The notes below the pieces were generated by a model. That model saw only the letters and a list, made by a program, of their open reading frames with translations. It made no database searches and was not told the origin of the DNA. A stretch of 64,000 bases of DNA from an uncultured Pseudomonadales bacterium (GTDB lineage Bacteria > Pseudomonadota > Gammaproteobacteria > Pseudomonadales > Azotimanducaceae), in the NCBI GenBank assembly GCA_937775265.1, contig CALKBV010000009.1:62001-126000 (forward strand). The letters run 5' to 3'. Position numbers and translations under genes: made by a program. Positions 29,388-39,535 of the stretch are shown here, piece after piece. Every line of letters begins with the position of its first letter. Within the stretch, counting starts at the first letter, position 1.

Positions 29388-30128
29388 TCACTGCAGGAGG
29401 CCCGACATCATCGGTTGCGAGGGTGGCGTTCTTGCAACGGCAAAAACAACGACATCGGAAGCGCCCGATTGAATGAGACTATCTGATATCTCCGTAATAG
29501 TTGTTCCTGTCGTTACGACATCGTCGACCAGTAAAATGCGGTCGCCTTTTAGATCCCGTTTAACTCGGAAGCTATCCTTTAGATTATGTTTCCTTGATGC
29601 CAGAGGAAGGCTCTTTTGATCTGGTGTATCAATCACTCTGTACAGTAGTGTCTGGTCCAGCTTCGCTGGTATCAGGTCTGCCAGCTGCTGTGCGATCAGG
29701 TGTGATTGATTGAAGCCTCGTGCACGAGATTTTCGGGGGTGCAGTGGTACTGGTACAACCAGAAGGTCTTGTCCCGAGATGTTTCTTAACGTTTGTCGAT
29801 GGCGACCGTAAGCCAGGTGAGTTAGTACATAGCCAGAGGAAAGGTGCTGGCTGTCTTTGAAAGCATGTATTAGCACATTTATCGGGAATCGATATTCAAA
29901 CCCACTGAGTGTTGCGCTAAAGCTTGGTGGCTTCTGCAGGCACCGTGCGCAAGGAAGTATGTCTGCGGAAGGTTCAGCGCAATAGGGACAGCAGTTTCTT
30001 AACCACGGTAAGTCTGATTCGCAGGCGAGACAGATGTCCAGCTGGCGGTAGGTCAGGTTTTTGCACAGGATGCACTGGCCAGGGAAGAGGTAGTAGGTAA
30101 ATCGATGGAGTTTCGCGCGTAGATTCAC
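29388..30128 (-). CDS. comF: ComF family phosphoribosyltransferase-like protein
   Basis: ComF/GntX family protein (246 aa) with two cysteine pairs of an N-terminal zinc finger (CILCKNL, CLACESDLPWL, CPYCAEP, CARC) and a type I phosphoribosyltransferase domain with the PRPP loop ILLVDDVVTTGTT near residue 200. In naturally competent bacteria it is needed for DNA uptake; the presence of pilMNOPQ in the same window fits but is not proof. The start is GTG at 30128 with no clear ribosome site. Confidence 0.9.
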   Translation of the reverse strand: MNLRAKLHRFTYYLFPGQCILCKNLTYRQLDICLACESDLPWLRNCCPYCAEPSADILPCARCLQKPPSFSATLSGFEYRFPINVLIHAFKDSQHLSSGYVLTHLAYGRHRQTLRNISGQDLLVVPVPLHPRKSRARGFNQSHLIAQQLADLIPAKLDQTLLYRVIDTPDQKSLPLASRKHNLKDSFRVKRDLKGDRILLVDDVVTTGTTITEISDSLIQSGASDVVVFAVARTPPSQPMMSGLLQ

Positions 30129-30189
30129 AAAAGCAGTGTTGCACAGTAAACCAGGCAGGCAACGGGCCTAACGCTTTACCAAGGTAGCG

Positions 30190-30841
30190 TTATTGACTCG
30201 AATTGCCCTGAGATTCTGCCTCGGCTTCAGGCTGGGGACATGGGTGATCCGGTGATCCGTCACAGACGGAGATTTTGCGCAGGTAAGTAGCCCAGAGCGC
30301 AACTTCTTCTTTGCGGATTTCTTCCTCGTTCGCGTCAAAAGGAGGCGTTCGCCTTACTATTCTTACAGAGTACAGGTAGTCGTTGCCCCGGATAGCCTTT
30401 ATCAGCTTAATCTCACCACGATTGGTGAAAGAATTTTCGCCACAAAGAAACAGTCTTACTGATGTCTGATAGTCATTTTCCAGAGCCAGAGAAGATATTG
30501 TAGTGAGTAACACGGTTGCACCGAGACTGATCTGTCTCTGCTTCAGAGAATAGAAGCTCTATTGGGTCGATTGATAGCGCTTCTGTAGTGTGTGCCTCGA
30601 ATGACAGTTTCGTTGACCAGTCACCTTTACTTTGGTCCGGGGGGATAAAATCGGTAAGACGAGTGTTGTCATTATTGAGCTGGAAAACATTTACCCAGTC
30701 TTTTGGCGGAGTGCCCAATAGTCTTTCACCTGTTTCGTTCCTGGTGTCGGGTGTTTCAGTAGCGTTATCGGATTGGCTGGCGCAGCTGCTCAGCAGAACT
30801 ATCAGGGTTAGCAGAAGGAGGGGCGGTGGAGATATCTTCAC
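30190..30841 (-). pseudogene. Conserved lipoprotein, single-base frameshift
   Basis: The first part (ATG 30841) has a lipoprotein signal ending LLSSCAS, then a charged region and RCNRVTHYNIFSGS. The second part, in another frame, continues ENDYQTSVRLFLCGEN and KAIRGNDYLYSVRIVRR, ending near VCDGSPDHPCPQ. Removing one base of the GG in CTCTGGAAAAT (about 30480) joins them as FSGSENDYQTSVRLF. The span then has 651 bases, exactly 217 codons, with no internal stop. I recognise the pattern of an exported protein conserved in gammaproteobacteria, but it has no known function. Either a recent mutation or a sequence error. Confidence 0.75.
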
Positions 30842-30891
30842 ATAAAGGTCCGGGCTTCTTTTTGGTTATGGTCGAGTTCGTAGAGGAACAT

Positions 30892-31980
30892 TTATTCGGC
30901 GGGTGCTACCAGTTGTACGTTGTAGTTATGTATTTTTTCATCTTTGAGTGTGGTGACCTTGACGTTATCACCGGGGGAAAATTGTTCCAGCTGGTTGAGC
31001 AGGGAATCTTCATTAATGACGTTTTGGCCGTTGATTGCGATGATCACATCGCCAAGGTGAATTTTGCCACGCCGGTCTTCCCTGACACCTACCATGCCGG
31101 CTTTGGCGGCCGGAAGGCCTTCTCTAACTGACAGGATAGCAACGCCCTTTACTCTCAGGCGCCGCGTCCAGTAGTCGGTTAAGGTCTCTATTCCCAGTAC
31201 AGGGCGAATTAACTTACCGTGTTCGATCAGCTGCGGAATGATTACCTTGACCGCATTGACGGGAATGGCGAACCCGATACCTGCGCTTGCGCCTGTTGGA
31301 GAATAGATAGCGGTATTTACACCGACCAGTTGACCGTTTGAATTCAGTAACGGCCCCCCGGAATTGCCAGGATTAATAGCAGCATCAGTCTGAATAACAT
31401 TTTTGATTGTTCGGTTGGTGATGGATTTTATTTCCCGGCCCAGTGCGCTGACCACGCCAACAGTCAGTGTCGTATCCAATGCGAACGGGTTGCCTATGGC
31501 GAGCACCTTCCTGCCTACGGCGAGGGATGTTGAGTCACCGAGTGGCAAAGGTTGCAGATCTTCATTTGGGGCGTCGATCTTCAGGAGTGCGATATCTTTT
31601 TCTGGCGCGCTGCCAACAACCGTTGCTTGATAGCTCTTGTTGGATTGAAGCTCGATGGTGATTTTGTTCGCGCCCTGCACGACATGGAAATTCGTAACAA
31701 TTAGCCCCGATTCGTCCCAGATAAACCCAGTGCCGCTGCCCCGTGGTATCTCCATGACGTTGAGTGAAAAACGTTGTCTTCTCAGTTGAGTGTTGGTGAC
31801 GAACACAACGCTTGGGCTGGCGCTCTTGAAAACTGATATGTTGTTTTGTTCATCGTTGGTCAAAAATACCGGTGTGGTTTCTGCGGTCGCGATGGCCGTT
31901 GGGTTTTCCTTATTGGTAGCAGATACAAATATCCCAACGGTGACTGCAATTACGACTAAAGTTGCTCCAAAAATGCGCAT
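30892..31980 (-). CDS. Trypsin-like periplasmic serine protease (DegS/DegQ-like)
   Basis: HtrA family protease (362 aa) with an N-terminal signal anchor, catalytic triad in NFHVV (His), KDIALLKI (Asp) and GNSGGPLL (Ser), and one C-terminal PDZ domain (about 270-355) with GDVIIAINGQNV. A single PDZ domain and membrane anchor favour a DegS-like layout, though DegS usually neighbours DegQ. It follows the TolC-type gene by 15 bases, so the two may share a transcript. Confidence 0.88.
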   Translation of the reverse strand: MRIFGATLVVIAVTVGIFVSATNKENPTAIATAETTPVFLTNDEQNNISVFKSASPSVVFVTNTQLRRQRFSLNVMEIPRGSGTGFIWDESGLIVTNFHVVQGANKITIELQSNKSYQATVVGSAPEKDIALLKIDAPNEDLQPLPLGDSTSLAVGRKVLAIGNPFALDTTLTVGVVSALGREIKSITNRTIKNVIQTDAAINPGNSGGPLLNSNGQLVGVNTAIYSPTGASAGIGFAIPVNAVKVIIPQLIEHGKLIRPVLGIETLTDYWTRRLRVKGVAILSVREGLPAAKAGMVGVREDRRGKIHLGDVIIAINGQNVINEDSLLNQLEQFSPGDNVKVTTLKDEKIHNYNVQLVAPAE

Positions 31981-31995
31981 AATTACTGGATCTAT

Positions 31996-33353
31996 CTATC
32001 GAGTGGTTGCTGTGTTTCGAGAAATTGTGTCCTTGTCATCGAGAAAGCGACTTAGTGCGTAAAGGTCCTCTGGGTTTAGGGTGCCAACAGACTGTTTCAG
32101 GAGCAGGGTATCGATGACATAAGTGTATCTGGCTTTTGCGTACTGAAACTGGGACAAGTACAGGCTCTGTTGGGCGTTCAAAACGTCGACGATATTACGT
32201 GTACCTACTTCGTAACCTGTCTGGGTTGCATCCAGAGCGCTTTGGCTGGATTCGATACCACGCAGTCTGGCGCGGACCCTTGCTACGTCAGTGTTGATTG
32301 CCGTGTAGAGGATACGTGTCGCTTCAGCGACTTGCTTTTCTACCAGGTCAAGGTTTTGCCGGGCCGCCTCGAGGTTGTAACCCGCCTGTTTAACAGCTGA
32401 TCTAACCCCTCCACCCTGATAGATGGGGACGTTAAGGTTCAGGGAGAGGCTCCTTTGGTCAATTTTGTTTCCCAGGAAGTTGTTAGACCCTGATACGTTG
32501 TGAGCCCATGCAACCTGCCCATCGATGGTGGGGTAATGGCCTGTCTTTGCGATCTGTAGTCCTCTCTCGGCGCTGCGGAGTTTTGCTCGTGCCGCGAGCA
32601 ATGAATAGTTATTTTGAAATGCTGTATCAACCCAGGCATCTTCATTTTGCGGGTCCGGAGATTTGATCGGGAAATCCTCCACCAGGGCGCTGACTACTGT
32701 CAAGTTGCGGCCTGTTAGTCTGAGCAGGGGTTCGAAGGCAGTTGACTGTGCGCCCTCTGATTCAATGACATTAACCGTGGATGAATCATAGGCTGCCTGT
32801 GATTCCAGGACGTCGGTAATCGCGACGAGTCCAACGTCGAACCGTTGTTGAACTTGTTCGAGTTGTCTCTGGACTGCATTTCGCTCGGCATTAGTTGCTG
32901 ATAACGCAGCGTGTGCATCAAGTATGGCGAAGTAACTTTGTGAAACCCGAACTAACAGTGCCTGTTGTTCGGCAGAAAAATTAGCGATAGCTTCAGCCTG
33001 AATGCTTTTTGACTGTTGGAAACGGTACCAGCTATCCAGGCGAAAAATAGGCTGGTTCAATACGGCAGCCCAGTTGTGATCGTTGAAATTGCTGGTGGGC
33101 TGGTGCGGGAGTTAGTCGGGATGCGGCGCATGTTGTCAGATGTCTGGCCGACCAGGGAAACGTTTGGGAGAATCCTTGCCCGACTTTGGGTAACCACCTC
33201 GTTCTGGGACAGGAAAACAGCCTGGGCTGCGCCCAATTGTGGGTCGTTGATCACTGCCAGATTGTAAATTTCTTCCAGTGTCTCGGCGTGAACTGACGCC
33301 GACGTGAGAATGACGGCGCCCAGGGTGCGCGCAATAGTTTGTCTTATCTTCAT
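31996..33353 (-). pseudogene. TolC family outer-membrane efflux channel, single-base frameshift
   Basis: Outer-membrane efflux protein in two frames. The 5' part (ATG 33353) has a signal peptide ending VHA, then ETLEEIYNLAVINDPQLGAA, a TolC-type helix. The 3' part has NDHNWAAVLNQPIFRLDSW, two long coiled-coil stretches and a second OEP repeat (GYEVGTRNIVDVLNAQQSLY). One base is missing near 33085-33095, in the CCCACCAGC region. Adding it gives 1359 bases, exactly 453 codons, and 452 aa, typical of TolC. No internal stop occurs in the restored frame. Partners are not adjacent; the protease gene follows. Confidence 0.85.
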
Positions 33354-33495
33354 CTTTAATCCTGTAGGTTCTAATTCTGGTTTCGCGACAAAACTGCTCC
33401 AGAGCTTATTCGGGCTTGGGTGCCAAGTGTTAGCTTTCAGCTGAGATAACGTGAGCTTGGTGCCTTAAGCGAGCGTTCGATTATACATTTATTCC

Positions 33496-34906
33496 TCAAT
33501 GTTGCGCATTGGTGTTGACTATCGAGTGGTTGACGTCAGGAAATGGCCCCAGCCGGGTTTCCAGCCAGGATGCTACCGCCAGGCATTGATCTTCCCGAAA
33601 AGGACGTGCCAGAATTTGTATGCCAATCGGTAATCCATCGGGATCCGTACCTGCCCGGATGACTACCGATGGCCATCCGGTCAGGTTATAGGCTGTTGTA
33701 TATGAATAGGCAGAAAAGTCTTCCGGCTGATCGTGGGTAATGGCTGTATGCGCGTTAACGGGAGAGACCAGGATATCGAACTCATCGAAATAGCTAAGCA
33801 TGGAGCTTTGAAAATTGTGCCAGAGATTGATCGCCTGGGAGTATTCGGGGCCGCTTATTGGATCTCCGGTGCCCTCAAGTAAACCCACTATGACGGGTGA
33901 AGGAGTAAGTCGTCTGGCTGTCTTCGAGCAGCATGTTGATCATATCGCCGTTGTCGGCAGCCAGCAGATGGCCAAATATAAGACCAGCCATCTCAAGACC
34001 ACTTGGCCGCACCTCCGATGCCACCATTTTGTGAGCACTGAGCAGATCCACGACGGATCTGATGGTCGATACAATAGGATCATCTGGCGTTTTTATGCCG
34101 TTGTCAGTGTGGTAGCCAATTTTCAGTTCAGCAAGGTTTACTGCATAGGGGTCCAGTAGGGGGCAGGGGATTGCGTGAGGGTCAATATTATCCGGGCCCG
34201 CCATGATTTCCAGTAGATAGATAAGGTCGTCGACAGATTTTGCCATAGGACCTGGTTGTGTGAGGGTCGCGATGACGCCACTGGTTGGTAGAGCATTGCC
34301 TGTGCAGGGCACGCGGCCGGTGGTTGGCTTGATTCCGCTGATCCCGCAAAAATGACTTGGTAGCCGAATGCTGCCGCCGGTGTCGGTTCCCACATCGAAA
34401 GGCGAACCGCCAGCACTAATAATTGCGGCCGCGCCACCGCTGCTGCCGCCCGGGGTTCTGGAGGTATCGAATGGGTTGTTTGTTTGTCCAAAGATCAGGT
34501 TATCGGTCTTGAAGGAAAGGGTAAATTCGGGCGTGTTGGTTTTACCCATCAAGACCGCGCCTTCATTACGCAGGCGCTCGACACAGGTGGCATCTTTGCC
34601 CGGTCGAAATTCCCGGCGGCCTTCTGTTCCCCAGGTCGTTATCATGTCGAAGGTGTCCAGAGAGTCCTTGATCGTCATGGGAACACCAAAGAGTTTCCCG
34701 GGCGTCTCGCCGCCCTGCAGGGCTATATCTGCGCGCTCTGCATACTTCATCGCGATTTCAGGCTCAAGCCGGATAACGGCATTCAGGGCCGGATTGACAG
34801 CTTCGATTCGGTCGAGGAACAGTTTCGTCAGGTGTTTGCTTGTGGTCTGCTTGCTGCGAATTGCTTTAGCAAGGTCTCGGACCGATAGTGCTAGTAGGTC
34901 GTCCAT
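33496..34906 (-). pseudogene. Amidase (GatA/AS family), single-base frameshift
   Basis: Amidase-signature enzyme in two frames. The first (ATG 34906, GGAG at 4 bases) contains the catalytic lysine region PMTIKDSLDTF, the cis-Ser motif TPGGSSGGAAA and GTDTGGSIRLPSHFCG with the nucleophile Ser. The second frame continues IVGLLEGTGDPISGPEYSQA and ends normally. Removing one base of TCCTTCACC (about 33893-33902) restores 1410 bases, 470 codons. Catalytic Ser-Ser-Lys residues are all present. The substrate is unknown; acrylamide- or aliphatic-amide type enzymes have this layout. A nitrile hydratase, which makes amides, is about 8 kb away. Confidence 0.82.
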
Positions 34907-35201
34907 ACGTCTCCAGGAGCAGTTGCTTGAATCATAATATGGCATATTACTCTATACAGCAGTGAAGACTTTGCGTCGTGACCTTATGAGTACATACGGT
35001 AGAGCGAACAAAACCCGTCGCACCGATTATGTTCACTGATACGCCAGCGATTGGGTATTGCTGGCTTATTTCCGCGTTAACGTCATGTTGACCTTGCTCA
35101 ACTGCTTAATGCGCCCGCTAATGGCGCATGGCGTATTCGGCCATCGAGATGACGGTTTTGGGGCTGGGGTTCCGGTTATCGGTTACCCCCGGGCGTGCTA
35201 A
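34907..35201. other. Intergenic region between ileS and the amidase
   Basis: A 295-base gap. It contains an inverted repeat GCCAGC (35043-35048) and GCTGGC (35060-35065) with an 11-base loop, but no uridine tract on the minus strand, so it is at most a weak ileS terminator. No gene is seen. Confidence 0.45.
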
Positions 35202-38200
35202 CTATCCGGTCACTGCCATACTGAGAGACATGGCTTCATCATCAATATCGAATGCTATTTCTCCCGGTTCGTCGACGTACTGCAGATTCACAGTCAACGT
35301 TTCCTGCTTGATATAGTCCTCGTGTGCCTTGATAGCGTCTAGTAATCGACCACCGCTGTTAATAGTTACACTGATTCTATCGCTTACGTTGAAGCCAGAA
35401 TCCTTGCGTGACTTCTGGATACGATTGACTACCTCGCGGGCAAGCCCTTCCCTGACAAGATCCTCGTTCAGCGTGCAGTCCATGTCGATTGAGATGAACC
35501 GGTCAGAGACAGCGTTCGTTCCTTCCCTTGCTTCCCTGAAAATAAGGATGTCATCCTGCTGAAAGGACTGGCCATCTACCGTGAGACTTCCAGTTTTCTG
35601 AAACTGTTCGATGGTGTCACTGTCCAGGCCTTCAATCAATTGCTTGAAGGTCTTGAAGTCCTTGCCCAGTCGTTTACCTAACACCGGGGAGTTTGGTTTT
35701 GCATAGAGGTGGATATATTGACTTTCCTCGGTCGAGTACTCGATGGTTTTAGCGTTAAGTTCATCCCTCAGGTAACCCTCCAGTCGGGCGATTTCTTCAA
35801 GCAACTCAGGGTCACGATGAACGACGGTGAGCTTGCCGACCGGGTATTTGGTTTTCACTTTTTCCTGATTTCGTTTTTGTCTGCCCAGCAAAATGATGTG
35901 TTGCATCCGGGTCACAGCCTGTTCCAACAAAGGCTTGATTCGGTTGTTGTTTGATTCAGGATATAAGCACAGGTGCACAGAAGATGGCAGATCTGAATTC
36001 GACAGCTTTCGGAGAGACTGATAGATCGTCTCCGAGAGAAATGGTGCAAATGGCGCCATCGACAGACTGAGTTCATACAATGTGTCGTAGAGGGTTTGGT
36101 AGGCGGAAAATTTGTCCGGTACTTCTCCTTCAGCCCAGAATCGTGATCGGTTGAGGCGGATGTACCAGTTGGTTAGATCCTCGATAAAATCGAACAATGC
36201 CGGCACTACGTTGTAGAGCCTGTAATTTTCCATCTCTGTCGCGATGTTATCTTTCAGGGATTCAAGTCTGGAAAGGATCCACTGGTCCATGATGTTAGTG
36301 GAATCGGGTCTGCTGTCATCCGGTTGCCAGTTATCGATTTGGGTATAGGTGTTTAGGAATTTATAGGCGTTTAACCAGGGAAGCAGTGCGCGTCGAACCA
36401 TGTCTTTGACGCCACTGTCTGCAAACCGCTGCTCCTCTGCTTTGACGAGACCAGAGTTGATCAGGTAAAGGCGAAGGGCATCGGCACCGTAGGTTTCCAT
36501 CAAACCATCAGGAGGTGAATAGTTTTTAAGGCTCTTCGACATTTTCTTACCGTCTTCAGCCATGACGATTCCATTCACGATCACATTTTTGAATGGATGT
36601 GTGCCGAAGAGTGCGGTGCCCAGGACTATCAATGTGTAGAACCACCCGCGAGTCTGGTCAAGGCCCTCGGCGATAAACTCTGCAGGGAAGCCCTGCTCGA
36701 ACATTGATTCATTCTCGAACGGGTAGTGCAGCTGCGCGTAGGGCATGGATCCTGATTCGAACCAGCAGTCGAGCACTTCCTCGATACGCCTGTAAACACC
36801 TGGTTCACCGCCGATAGTGAACGTCAGTGGATCAACGTACTCCCTGTGAAGGTCGTCCGGATGGGTACCAGTCAGATTCTCAAGTTCTTCCCTTGAACCG
36901 ATGCAAACCTGGCTACCGGTTTCATCGTTGATCCAGATGGGCAGAGGTGTACCCCAATATCGGTTACGGGATATAGCCCAGTCGATCGCGCCTTCAAGCC
37001 AGTTACCCATTCGTCCATTCTTCAGGTGGCCGGGAACCCAGTTGATCTGGGCATTGGACGCCTGAAGTTGGTCCCGCATCTGCTCAACCCTGACGTACCA
37101 GGAATCAATTGTCCGGTAGATGATTGGCGTGTTGCTGCGAGGACAAAATGGGTAACTGTGATCAATGACTTCCTGGATATAGAGATTACCCTTGTCTTTC
37201 AAGTGACGGATAATGTGTTTATCTGCCTCTTTTACGTGCATTCCCTTGAAGTCGGTTACCTCGTTCGTGAACTGTCCTTCCATATCAACAGGACAGGGCG
37301 CCACCTGTATACCTGCGGCTCGAAGGACGCGGAAGTCATCTTCGCCGAATGCGGGAGCTTGGTGAACGATGCCTGTGCCGGTATCGGTGGTAACGTAGTT
37401 GTCTTCCAGGACGACGAACGCACCGTCCTTCTCATGCTCGGAGAAATAGGGGAATAGAGGTTCGTAACGTGTTCCAACCAATTCCGAGCCTTTAAACCCT
37501 GCGATGACTTCCAGTTGTTTTGTTTTTCCTATTGCGTCCAGTCTCTCTTTTGCAAGGATGACGATCCGTCCGGATTCTTGGTCGCGGGCTTCTACGTAAT
37601 CGATGTCTTTACCGACACACAAGGCAAGGTTTGAGGGGAGAGTCCATGGCGTGGTGGTCCAGGCTGCGATGTATTTGTTGACGTTCTCCAGCTTGAACAA
37701 AATAGTGACGGCGGGATCCTGCACGTCCTGGTAGTTGGATCCTGCTTCGAAATTTGAAAGGATAGTCCCAAGTGCGGTCGAAAACGGAACGACTTTCTCA
37801 CCTCTATAGATGAGGTCCTTTTCCCAGAGTTGTTTGACGACCCACCACACGGACTCCATGTACCAGGGGTCCATAGTCTTGTAGTCATTGTCGAAATCAA
37901 CCCAGCGACCGATTCGATTAATCGTCTTTTGCCATTCACTGGTGTAGCGCTGCACGATTCCCCGGCACTGGTCGTTGTATCCCTTGACCCCGAGTTTTTC
38001 GACTGCCTCGATTGAAGACATACCGAGAGATTTGTCGATTTCGTGTTCAATCGGAAGGCCGTGACAATCCCATCCAAAGCGTCGCTGTACGTACCGCCCT
38101 TTCATGGTGAAATATCGAGGAACGGCATCCTTCAGGATGGAACCGACCAGGTGTCCGTGGTGCGGTAATCCGGTGGCGAACGGAGGGCCATCATAGAAGA

Positions 38201-38333
38201 TGTACGGCGCCCCATTTTCCGTCTGGACAAGCGATTGCTTGAACACGTCGGACGACTCCCAGAATTTGAGCACAGCGTGCTCTGCATCAACAAAGCTGAA
38301 GCTGTCACTGGTTGGATTGGTTGAATCTGTCAT
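35202..38333 (-). CDS. ileS: Isoleucyl-tRNA synthetase, eukaryotic-like type (IleS2)
   Basis: Charges tRNA-Ile (1043 aa). The HIGH motif is HHGH at residues 58-61 in ATGLPHHGHLVGS, and KMSKSLKNY is near residue 600. GWDCHGLPIE and the CP1 editing domain (about 200-400, TTPWTLPSN) are clear. The length and the PHxGH form mark it as type 2, like eukaryotic enzymes and the mupirocin-resistant bacterial ones, not the approximately 940-residue IleS1 usual in gammaproteobacteria next to lspA. The C-terminal zinc finger of IleS1 is absent. A prs terminator lies just upstream, so it likely has its own promoter within 38334-38353 or the region around the terminator. Confidence 0.95.
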   Translation of the reverse strand: MTDSTNPTSDSFSFVDAEHAVLKFWESSDVFKQSLVQTENGAPYIFYDGPPFATGLPHHGHLVGSILKDAVPRYFTMKGRYVQRRFGWDCHGLPIEHEIDKSLGMSSIEAVEKLGVKGYNDQCRGIVQRYTSEWQKTINRIGRWVDFDNDYKTMDPWYMESVWWVVKQLWEKDLIYRGEKVVPFSTALGTILSNFEAGSNYQDVQDPAVTILFKLENVNKYIAAWTTTPWTLPSNLALCVGKDIDYVEARDQESGRIVILAKERLDAIGKTKQLEVIAGFKGSELVGTRYEPLFPYFSEHEKDGAFVVLEDNYVTTDTGTGIVHQAPAFGEDDFRVLRAAGIQVAPCPVDMEGQFTNEVTDFKGMHVKEADKHIIRHLKDKGNLYIQEVIDHSYPFCPRSNTPIIYRTIDSWYVRVEQMRDQLQASNAQINWVPGHLKNGRMGNWLEGAIDWAISRNRYWGTPLPIWINDETGSQVCIGSREELENLTGTHPDDLHREYVDPLTFTIGGEPGVYRRIEEVLDCWFESGSMPYAQLHYPFENESMFEQGFPAEFIAEGLDQTRGWFYTLIVLGTALFGTHPFKNVIVNGIVMAEDGKKMSKSLKNYSPPDGLMETYGADALRLYLINSGLVKAEEQRFADSGVKDMVRRALLPWLNAYKFLNTYTQIDNWQPDDSRPDSTNIMDQWILSRLESLKDNIATEMENYRLYNVVPALFDFIEDLTNWYIRLNRSRFWAEGEVPDKFSAYQTLYDTLYELSLSMAPFAPFLSETIYQSLRKLSNSDLPSSVHLCLYPESNNNRIKPLLEQAVTRMQHIILLGRQKRNQEKVKTKYPVGKLTVVHRDPELLEEIARLEGYLRDELNAKTIEYSTEESQYIHLYAKPNSPVLGKRLGKDFKTFKQLIEGLDSDTIEQFQKTGSLTVDGQSFQQDDILIFREAREGTNAVSDRFISIDMDCTLNEDLVREGLAREVVNRIQKSRKDSGFNVSDRISVTINSGGRLLDAIKAHEDYIKQETLTVNLQYVDEPGEIAFDIDDEAMSLSMAVTG

Positions 38334-38353
38334 AGTCTTTTCCTGAAGCAGCC

Positions 38354-38382
38354 AAAAAAAAACCCGCCGTTGGCGGGTTTTT
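38354..38382 (-). terminator. Rho-independent terminator (bidirectional) between prs and ileS
   Basis: AACCCGCC (38361-38368), loop GTT and GGCGGGTT (38372-38379) form a GC-rich stem. On the minus strand it is followed by a run of nine T (complement of 38354-38362), so it should end prs transcripts. On the plus strand five T follow, which could also work in that direction. Confidence 0.85.
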
Positions 38383-38494
38383 CAATGCTGCACACGCATC
38401 AACCCACCATTCGGTGCCGAATAATGATAATTATGCTGATTACCGTGATACTGAGTGAATTCATGGGCACAGGATAGTTCATCGGCGGCACTTG

Positions 38495-39535
38495 TCAAGG
38501 AGCCTCATTATGTACACCTGTCACGCTACCCCTTGAGTTGATCTTCTCCAGTACCTGAGCAATCAGCGGCTCAATGTGAAACGTATGGTACCAGTGGGGG
38601 GTGTTTTCGTGGCAAATAACGCTGGTACCGACCATATTGAATTCCCAGCCCTCATTTTCAGCACGGGTTCGTATGTCTGTCAGTCGTTGCCACGCCGAGC
38701 CATTGAATAGCGGGTGCACGCAGGCCACATTGATGTTTCTGGCGCCCTGCTTTTTTAACTCATCGATCGCTGAAACGACGGACCCTGCTGTATCGATAAT
38801 ATCGTCAACCAAGAGAACGTCGCGGTCTTTGACCTCTCCTATTAACGTAGAACGGAACACATGGTTTGGCTTGGAGTAGTCCCTTTCTTTTGACAGGGCT
38901 GCCAGGTCCGCAGACAGTTCTTCCGCATAGGCGCGCGCTCTTTCGAGATAACCGACGTCGGGTGAAACGACTACATCGCCTGTTAACTTCTGGCGGCGCA
39001 ACCAGGAAACGAGTTGCCTGGTTAGAAAGACATTCTCCAGATGGGACATCGATGGATTGAACATACCGGCGATGGAATCATTGTGAATCTCAACGGTCAT
39101 CACACGATCCGTTCCTGCGCTTTGCATCATTCTGGCGAAGAGCCCCGCGCTGATGCCTTCCCTTGTTCTACCCTTGCGTTTGTCTTGCCTGGCGCCAGGG
39201 TAATAGGGGACAACGGCGGTGATGTATTGGGCATCTGAAAGCGCAGCCGCTTCTATGGCATGGAGCAGCATCAGGAATCTGTCATAGATGCTCCGGTCAT
39301 CCTGGGGCCCAGCGGTCGACTGAAAGATATAGACATCGTGACCGCGAACATTAGCGCCGATTTCGAATTTCCCCTCACCGCAGGCGAACCAGGTTTCGTT
39401 GGTTGGCAGCAACGTTGTTCCCATTTTTGATGCCACGGATTCCGCGAAGGCACGTCCGGATTCGCAGGTCATCAGGGCAATAGGTGCTCTTGGATTCTTT
39501 TGTCGAGGTGCTTTTTTTTTCATTTTCGTATTCAT
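38495..39535 (-). CDS. prs: Divergent ribose-phosphate diphosphokinase (PRPP synthetase)
   Basis: Makes PRPP from ribose 5-phosphate and ATP (346 aa). PYYPGARQDKRKGR matches the ATP-binding loop, HNDSIAGMFNPSM the ribose-phosphate region, and VLLVDDIIDTAGS the PRPP-binding motif. It is longer and more divergent than enterobacterial Prs (about 315 aa) and has a basic N-terminus of 20 residues. Its ATG overlaps the purN stop by four bases (ATGA). Both genes feed purine synthesis. Confidence 0.85.
   Translation of the reverse strand: MNTKMKKKAPRQKNPRAPIALMTCESGRAFAESVASKMGTTLLPTNETWFACGEGKFEIGANVRGHDVYIFQSTAGPQDDRSIYDRFLMLLHAIEAAALSDAQYITAVVPYYPGARQDKRKGRTREGISAGLFARMMQSAGTDRVMTVEIHNDSIAGMFNPSMSHLENVFLTRQLVSWLRRQKLTGDVVVSPDVGYLERARAYAEELSADLAALSKERDYSKPNHVFRSTLIGEVKDRDVLLVDDIIDTAGSVVSAIDELKKQGARNINVACVHPLFNGSAWQRLTDIRTRAENEGWEFNMVGTSVICHENTPHWYHTFHIEPLIAQVLEKINSRGSVTGVHNEAP

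Noticed and set aside
38334..38494. T-box riboswitch before ileS
   Set aside because: The stem with T tracts is a short simple terminator placed after prs. There is no T-box sequence or multi-stem leader, and T-boxes are rare in gammaproteobacteria.
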